From Spongiibacteraceae bacterium (lineage in GTDB: Bacteria; Pseudomonadota; Gammaproteobacteria; Pseudomonadales; Dasaniaceae), in the NCBI GenBank assembly GCA_028280715.1, contig JANQLG010000042.1, forward strand, positions 62,001-126,000: DNA of 64,000 nt, in the 5' to 3' direction. Below, in pieces: positions 60,300-64,000 of the stretch; the stretch's first letter is position 1; each line of letters opens with the position of its first letter. The notes below the pieces were generated by a model that saw only the letters and a list, made by a program, of their open reading frames with translations, did no database searches and had not been told where the DNA came from. The position numbers and the translations under genes were made by a program.

Positions 60300-61229
60300 T
60301 CACCATACCATGCTCACCCCCAGCAACAAAAACGGGCTGTCATCCAAATCACTTTTCAACCTCTGGTTGTTCTCCAGGCGCAATTGTAGTTTCTGTTCAA
60401 AGCGCAGCCCTGTTGATACAAAGGTTTGCCAGTGCTTGGCAAATTGCCAATGCAATTTTAGCTCAAACTCCCAAGCGCGCCATTGCAACTCACTTTGGCG
60501 GGCAAAGTTTTTATCGTACACCGTCCACTCGCGTCCTATAGGCTGCAGTGTCAACTCAATATAGTGGCTGTCACTTGGCTGCCATCGTAACGCAGTGTCG
60601 GGAAAAGCAAGGCGAAGATTAATGTTTCCTTTCAAATGCCACTGCATTCCCAACAGCGGATACAGGCGATAGTCGCCAAAACGATGATCCGCGCACAATC
60701 CCCACAGCCAAGCTGTATTGTTAGATACTTTGCTCAACTCCTCCCAGCCTAGCCACAACTGCAGATTGTCGGTAGTCAATTCATCGAGGTTCTTCAATGC
60801 ATTGGAGGAAGAGGCAATGACAACTGCGGCACCCAAACGGCGTTCGCCACGATGATGGCGTTGCCACCGCTGCATAGGTAGCTGCAAGGTGTGCAGGTCA
60901 CCGTTGGTCTGGGGAGGCGAAGCCAGATTATTAAATTCCACTGACCGGTACTCATGGGCGATGCCGCCAAAGTATGCAGTACTATTTGTTTTATCGTTGG
61001 CCATTTGATGGGTAGTAACCGACGGCAAACGGGCGATGGCTTGAAACTGATAACGCTGTGCCTCTACATCTGCGTCAGCAATATCAACCACATCCGCAGA
61101 ATCAATGTTGCTGTATTCAATGCTGGCGAAGCTCTGCTCATACTGGGGAACACACGCTTCTCCCGATGCCAAAATCGGTCTGCTGACAACAAACAAAACA
61201 ACCAGTAAAAAAGAGAGGCCCTGGCGCAT
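60300..61229 (-). CDS. Probable outer-membrane beta-barrel protein
   Basis: 309 residues with a signal peptide (RQGLSFLLVVLFVVSRPILA). The mature part alternates polar/hydrophobic strands (LGAAVVIASSS, LQLWLGWEEL, LRLAFPDTALRWQPS, IELTLQPIG) with many aromatic residues. The C-terminus LLLGVSMVW ends in Trp, consistent with a barrel-assembly signal. May belong to small porin-like families (DUF6268-type), but I cannot confirm a family. Start supported by a weak GGAA. Starts 153 bases after the lipoprotein gene ends. Confidence 0.65.
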   Translation of the reverse strand: MRQGLSFLLVVLFVVSRPILASGEACVPQYEQSFASIEYSNIDSADVVDIADADVEAQRYQFQAIARLPSVTTHQMANDKTNSTAYFGGIAHEYRSVEFNNLASPPQTNGDLHTLQLPMQRWQRHHRGERRLGAAVVIASSSNALKNLDELTTDNLQLWLGWEELSKVSNNTAWLWGLCADHRFGDYRLYPLLGMQWHLKGNINLRLAFPDTALRWQPSDSHYIELTLQPIGREWTVYDKNFARQSELQWRAWEFELKLHWQFAKHWQTFVSTGLRFEQKLQLRLENNQRLKSDLDDSPFLLLGVSMVW

Positions 61230-61247
61230 AATGAATTCCGGTGTTCG

Positions 61248-61263
61248 CTGATATCGTTATCAG
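61248..61263. other. Imperfect palindrome before the barrel gene
   Basis: CTGATATCGTTATCAG has 6-bp inverted arms around a 4-base centre. It lies 19 bases upstream of the barrel-protein ATG on the minus strand and overlaps the region where its ribosome binding site would be. A regulatory site is possible; this is based on symmetry only. Confidence 0.35.
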
Positions 61264-61382
61264 TATAGTCACTGGCAGGGTTTGATCCGATTAGTCGTTT
61301 AAGGCCAAAGGCCTAACCCTCTCAGTGAACGATGTTAGTTAGCTTTGGACTTACTGGTGAGTATCACCAAATTCGAGAGTCT

Positions 61383-62708
61383 TTATTGTTGTGCCGCCTG
61401 AAGTCGCAGATCATCTAACTGCAAACGATACATAATCTGATTGTAGTTGTAGCGTGGCGTCTTTTCTCGCGCATTGGTAAAGGCATTTGTGTAGGTTCCT
61501 TCCAGGTAAATTACTTTTCCATTTTCCTTGTTGAAGAATGGATGACTAACCACATTGTAGAAATTATAGTTATCGTGATGAATAATTTTTACAGTTTCTC
61601 CATAAGGGCCTTCCGGTTGCACGGCTTCTGCATAATAAACATTGCCCAAGTTTTCAAACAAAAGAATCCAGCGTTGGCGGTATTCATTCCATACCACAGA
61701 TGACACTCGCTTTGCATTAGCAGGTAATTGCACTTCGCGTTCTTGCCACTGCGCCGGGTTTTGAATCGCATTCCAGTTGTTTGGAATTCGTAGCCATGGA
61801 TAGAGATACCAGTGGTCATCATGCAAAAAAGGATGCGAGGAATAGTGCTCCTTTGTGCAGCTTGTCTGTACCCATGGTTGGAATATCTGCTTCGCCTCAT
61901 CAAACAGGGCTAGACCACATTCATCGGGAAATTTTAGACCGTCCTGTCGTGTATAAGTAGCAATGAGCCGCTCCTGGCCACCCTCATCCATCATCGGTAT
62001 CAACCCTTCTATCCAGACCAGTCCCTTCTTCCCCTGCAAGGGAAGCATTTCCTTTGAGCGCCCTTCTGAATCGATAAAGTAACGGTAGTTCACCCTTACA
62101 TCCGGATCATCCTGTAAATCACTGGTGGCCGCAGAAACACTGAAATTCCAATAGTTCGGCCCAATGGTATCTCCCCAAATCCAAAAAATCTCGCCCTGAT
62201 AGATTGCCGCTGACACCGTATCCTGCCCAAGCACTTTTCCCTTTAGTTGGGACTCTGTGACAGGGATGGGAAAACCTGCCATTACACTATCGCGGTAGAT
62301 ACCTGCACCTGTGAGACGATAAAGACGTTCAGCAATCATTGTGCGATGCATTTCTAGTTGCCGCACCCGACCCGGTTCAATTTTTACACTGGCACCACGC
62401 CCTATCACAGTATCCTTCGGATACTCGTAACCGTGACTGCGAATGGCAATAAAAACTTCATGCCCATTCAATGACGGTTCATTGATCGCTGCAACTCCGG
62501 CACTATCAGTCCAGTACGTCACTTCATTTGGAAACTTCAACTCAACAAGCGGTACGCCCCGACCTGTCTGCTCATCGATTACTTGTAGTACAAAATATTC
62601 TGACTTTTGGTTTTGACCACAGGAGCACAGCAGGAATGCCAAACTAATGGCAATAAGAATTCGAAACGCTGGACTTAGAGTGCTATACATTAATTTATGA
62701 ATCCTCAA
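61383..62708 (-). CDS. Lipoprotein with CarboxypepD_reg-like N-terminus and predicted propeller
   Basis: 441 residues. Signal with lipobox LLCSCGQ (lipidated Cys near 31). The first ~90 mature residues read like a carboxypeptidase-regulatory/Ig-like domain (IDEQTGRGVPLVELKFP, then WTDSAGVAAI). The remainder is rich in Trp and Tyr with IFWIWGDTIG, a motif I associate with DUF4185-type glycoside hydrolase-like five-bladed propellers. That family link is tentative. Catalytic residues not identified. It ends 153 bases before the barrel gene on the same strand. Confidence 0.55.
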   Translation of the reverse strand: MRIHKLMYSTLSPAFRILIAISLAFLLCSCGQNQKSEYFVLQVIDEQTGRGVPLVELKFPNEVTYWTDSAGVAAINEPSLNGHEVFIAIRSHGYEYPKDTVIGRGASVKIEPGRVRQLEMHRTMIAERLYRLTGAGIYRDSVMAGFPIPVTESQLKGKVLGQDTVSAAIYQGEIFWIWGDTIGPNYWNFSVSAATSDLQDDPDVRVNYRYFIDSEGRSKEMLPLQGKKGLVWIEGLIPMMDEGGQERLIATYTRQDGLKFPDECGLALFDEAKQIFQPWVQTSCTKEHYSSHPFLHDDHWYLYPWLRIPNNWNAIQNPAQWQEREVQLPANAKRVSSVVWNEYRQRWILLFENLGNVYYAEAVQPEGPYGETVKIIHHDNYNFYNVVSHPFFNKENGKVIYLEGTYTNAFTNAREKTPRYNYNQIMYRLQLDDLRLQAAQQ

Positions 62709-62784
62709 CCTAACATTTACTGTTAAATGATCTCTGACTCGATTTCCCCTTCATAAAATATAACACCTCAATAACCAACGGCCA

Positions 62785-63294
62785 TTAGGGCCTCCGGCGC
62801 CAAAGGCATGTAGTTGATTGATTTGTTAGCTCTAAGCCCTGGTTGACATCAAACGGTTGAAGTACTTCTGGATATTTCTGGTCAATTAAATTTGTAGCTA
62901 CAACCAAAGGCCGTATTTGTTTAGACCACTCATTTCTCTCATACTCAAAAAGCTTGTATGTAACTTCGTTATCCAGCAAACCTCGCTTATATAAAACTTC
63001 TAACTGCTGCCAAAAAGATAACACTCTATACATATCCCTAAAATTTTGAGCTTTGTCCTTATCTCTCCATATCTGCTCAAATGATGGATAATTTTTAAAA
63101 TCTTCTAACCCTTCAAGAAAAAACCATGTATTTTCACGAGAAACCAACATCTCTTTACTATTAAAATACTCATGAAGATTTTGAGTTAGTCTTATTTTTT
63201 CTGATCCATCCTTTACCCAGCTTCGAATAAAAACAGCAATGGCAACACACAAAGATAATGCCGATATTAGAATTGCAATTTGATTTTCTATCAC
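62785..63294 (-). CDS. Small membrane-anchored protein, unknown
   Basis: 169 residues: an N-terminal transmembrane helix (IAILISALSLCVAIAVFI), then a charged, mostly helical cytoplasmic or periplasmic part with ENTWFFLEGLEDFKNYPSFE, aromatic and basic stretches. It ends in CLWRRRP. No enzyme motif is visible. The same plan, one N-terminal helix and a charged helical body, appears in the gene 80 bases upstream (63378-63851), on the same strand. Function unknown. Confidence 0.5.
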   Translation of the reverse strand: MIENQIAILISALSLCVAIAVFIRSWVKDGSEKIRLTQNLHEYFNSKEMLVSRENTWFFLEGLEDFKNYPSFEQIWRDKDKAQNFRDMYRVLSFWQQLEVLYKRGLLDNEVTYKLFEYERNEWSKQIRPLVVATNLIDQKYPEVLQPFDVNQGLELTNQSTTCLWRRRP

Positions 63295-63377
63295 TGAATA
63301 AATTTCCTTAATAATTCAGGCCACATAGCGGTTATTTGTTAATCACTTTATTATCGCTCAAAATCTGACTACCTAAG

Positions 63378-63851
63378 CTAGAATAAAGGATCAGCCACTT
63401 CCAAATTATCGAGCATTATCTTTAAATAGGAACCAAAATCTGGCGTATAACCTCGCTGCAGTAGTGCAGATAATTCTATACTATCAATAGATTTTAGAGT
63501 TCTCGCATGTGAATTTATTATAATGTCTCGTTCATTTTCTGTGATAAATTTTTCCTTAGCATACAACCAAACTCGGTAAAGACGATTTATCCTCATTAAA
63601 TTTATGTACGAGATACGCGCTTTTTCATCATCATATTCCCTATCCGGGTTAACTGCCATTATTGCAGCCTTGAGACTATCTTTATTTGCAAGTACAGTCT
63701 CATTAAACTTTTGCATCTCAATATAAGATTTTTCAATTATTTCCATTCTATCTTTTCTTTTTTTCCACATATAACCTTGATAGGTCACATAGAAACCTAA
63801 GATCAAAAAAATGGATTTTAGTGTAAGATCTAATGTCTCAGCATCTATCAT
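63378..63851 (-). CDS. Small membrane-anchored protein, unknown
   Basis: 157 residues: one N-terminal transmembrane helix (LKSIFLILGFYVTYQGYMW) followed by a long helical, charged part (KKRKDRMEIIEKSYIEMQKFN, YAKEKFITENERDI). The base composition is AT-rich compared with the housekeeping genes to the left. Resembles the next gene (62785-63294) in architecture and probably shares its promoter. No family recognised. The sequence beyond it, to 64000, is non-coding. Confidence 0.5.
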   Translation of the reverse strand: MIDAETLDLTLKSIFLILGFYVTYQGYMWKKRKDRMEIIEKSYIEMQKFNETVLANKDSLKAAIMAVNPDREYDDEKARISYINLMRINRLYRVWLYAKEKFITENERDIIINSHARTLKSIDSIELSALLQRGYTPDFGSYLKIMLDNLEVADPLF

Positions 63852-64000
63852 TTACGATTTCCTAGTCGATAACACCAAAAGAACAATAGTTTACTTTTCA
63901 GTTACTTGCTTTGTTAAAAGAAAAGCTAGTGCGGAAATAACTACAGCGCATTCAGTTGGCTTTGCTTGTAGCATGAAGTGAGGTCCCTCTACAGATTTAA

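Noticed and set aside
61288-61320. AGGCC/GGCCT hairpin between the lipoprotein and barrel genes
   Set aside because: A five-base stem without a T-run on the minus strand does not support a terminator.

Overview
The window looks like a chromosomal segment of a free-living, probably marine gammaproteobacterium near the Pseudomonadales/Cellvibrionales. Three things suggest this. The order hemE-gltD-gltB-damX-aroB-aroK-pilQPONM, divergent from a class A penicillin-binding protein gene, is the arrangement I know from Pseudomonas. The block ubiE-ubiJ-ubiB-hisI-hisE-tatABC is also Pseudomonas-like. BioH and BioC are fused, as in Saccharophagus-type bacteria. I saw no rRNA, tRNA, transposase, integrase or CRISPR array.

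Layout. Bases 1-3.1 kb: an AT-rich stretch, a PilZ protein and three small or accessory genes. 3.2-8.6 kb: biotin synthesis (bioB, bioF, bioHC, bioD on the minus strand) with a GAF-domain gene inserted. 8.6-15.9 kb: single genes (comF-like, srkA, a receiver protein, an acetyltransferase, a TrmB-like methyltransferase, cysE, an M48 lipoprotein, a glutaredoxin, small secreted proteins). 15.9-31.7 kb: hemE, glutamate synthase, a DamX-like SPOR protein, shikimate genes and the type IV pilus assembly operon. 31.8-37.7 kb: PBP1A, radA and an unusual pair of replication-type genes (a protein with three DnaT-like repeats and a lambda P-like protein). 37.8-43.1 kb: ubiquinone, histidine and Tat genes. 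43.2-51 kb: PhoH/PIN protein, RNase II, small unknown genes, a methyltransferase pair and asnS. 51-54.5 kb: a glycerophosphodiester/glycerol-3-phosphate/glycerol cluster. 54.7-56.3 kb: a HIT protein and a Ser/Thr kinase.

The right end (56.3-64 kb) is the accessory part. It opens with an orphan gene fragment. Next comes a BlaI/BlaR1-like operon preceded by two BlaI-type operators. The membrane metalloprotease of this operon carries secretin/STN-like modules and a thioredoxin domain instead of a beta-lactam sensor, and the third gene is a free periplasmic copy of the secretin-like modules. No beta-lactamase is present. I regard this three-gene unit as the best candidate for an undescribed signalling system here. 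It is followed by a probable outer-membrane barrel protein, a lipoprotein and two small membrane-anchored proteins of unknown function, with the window ending in non-coding sequence.

Start codons were moved from the longest possible one where a ribosome binding site or family length supported it; this is stated in each entry. All family assignments come from reading motifs by eye, without database searches.
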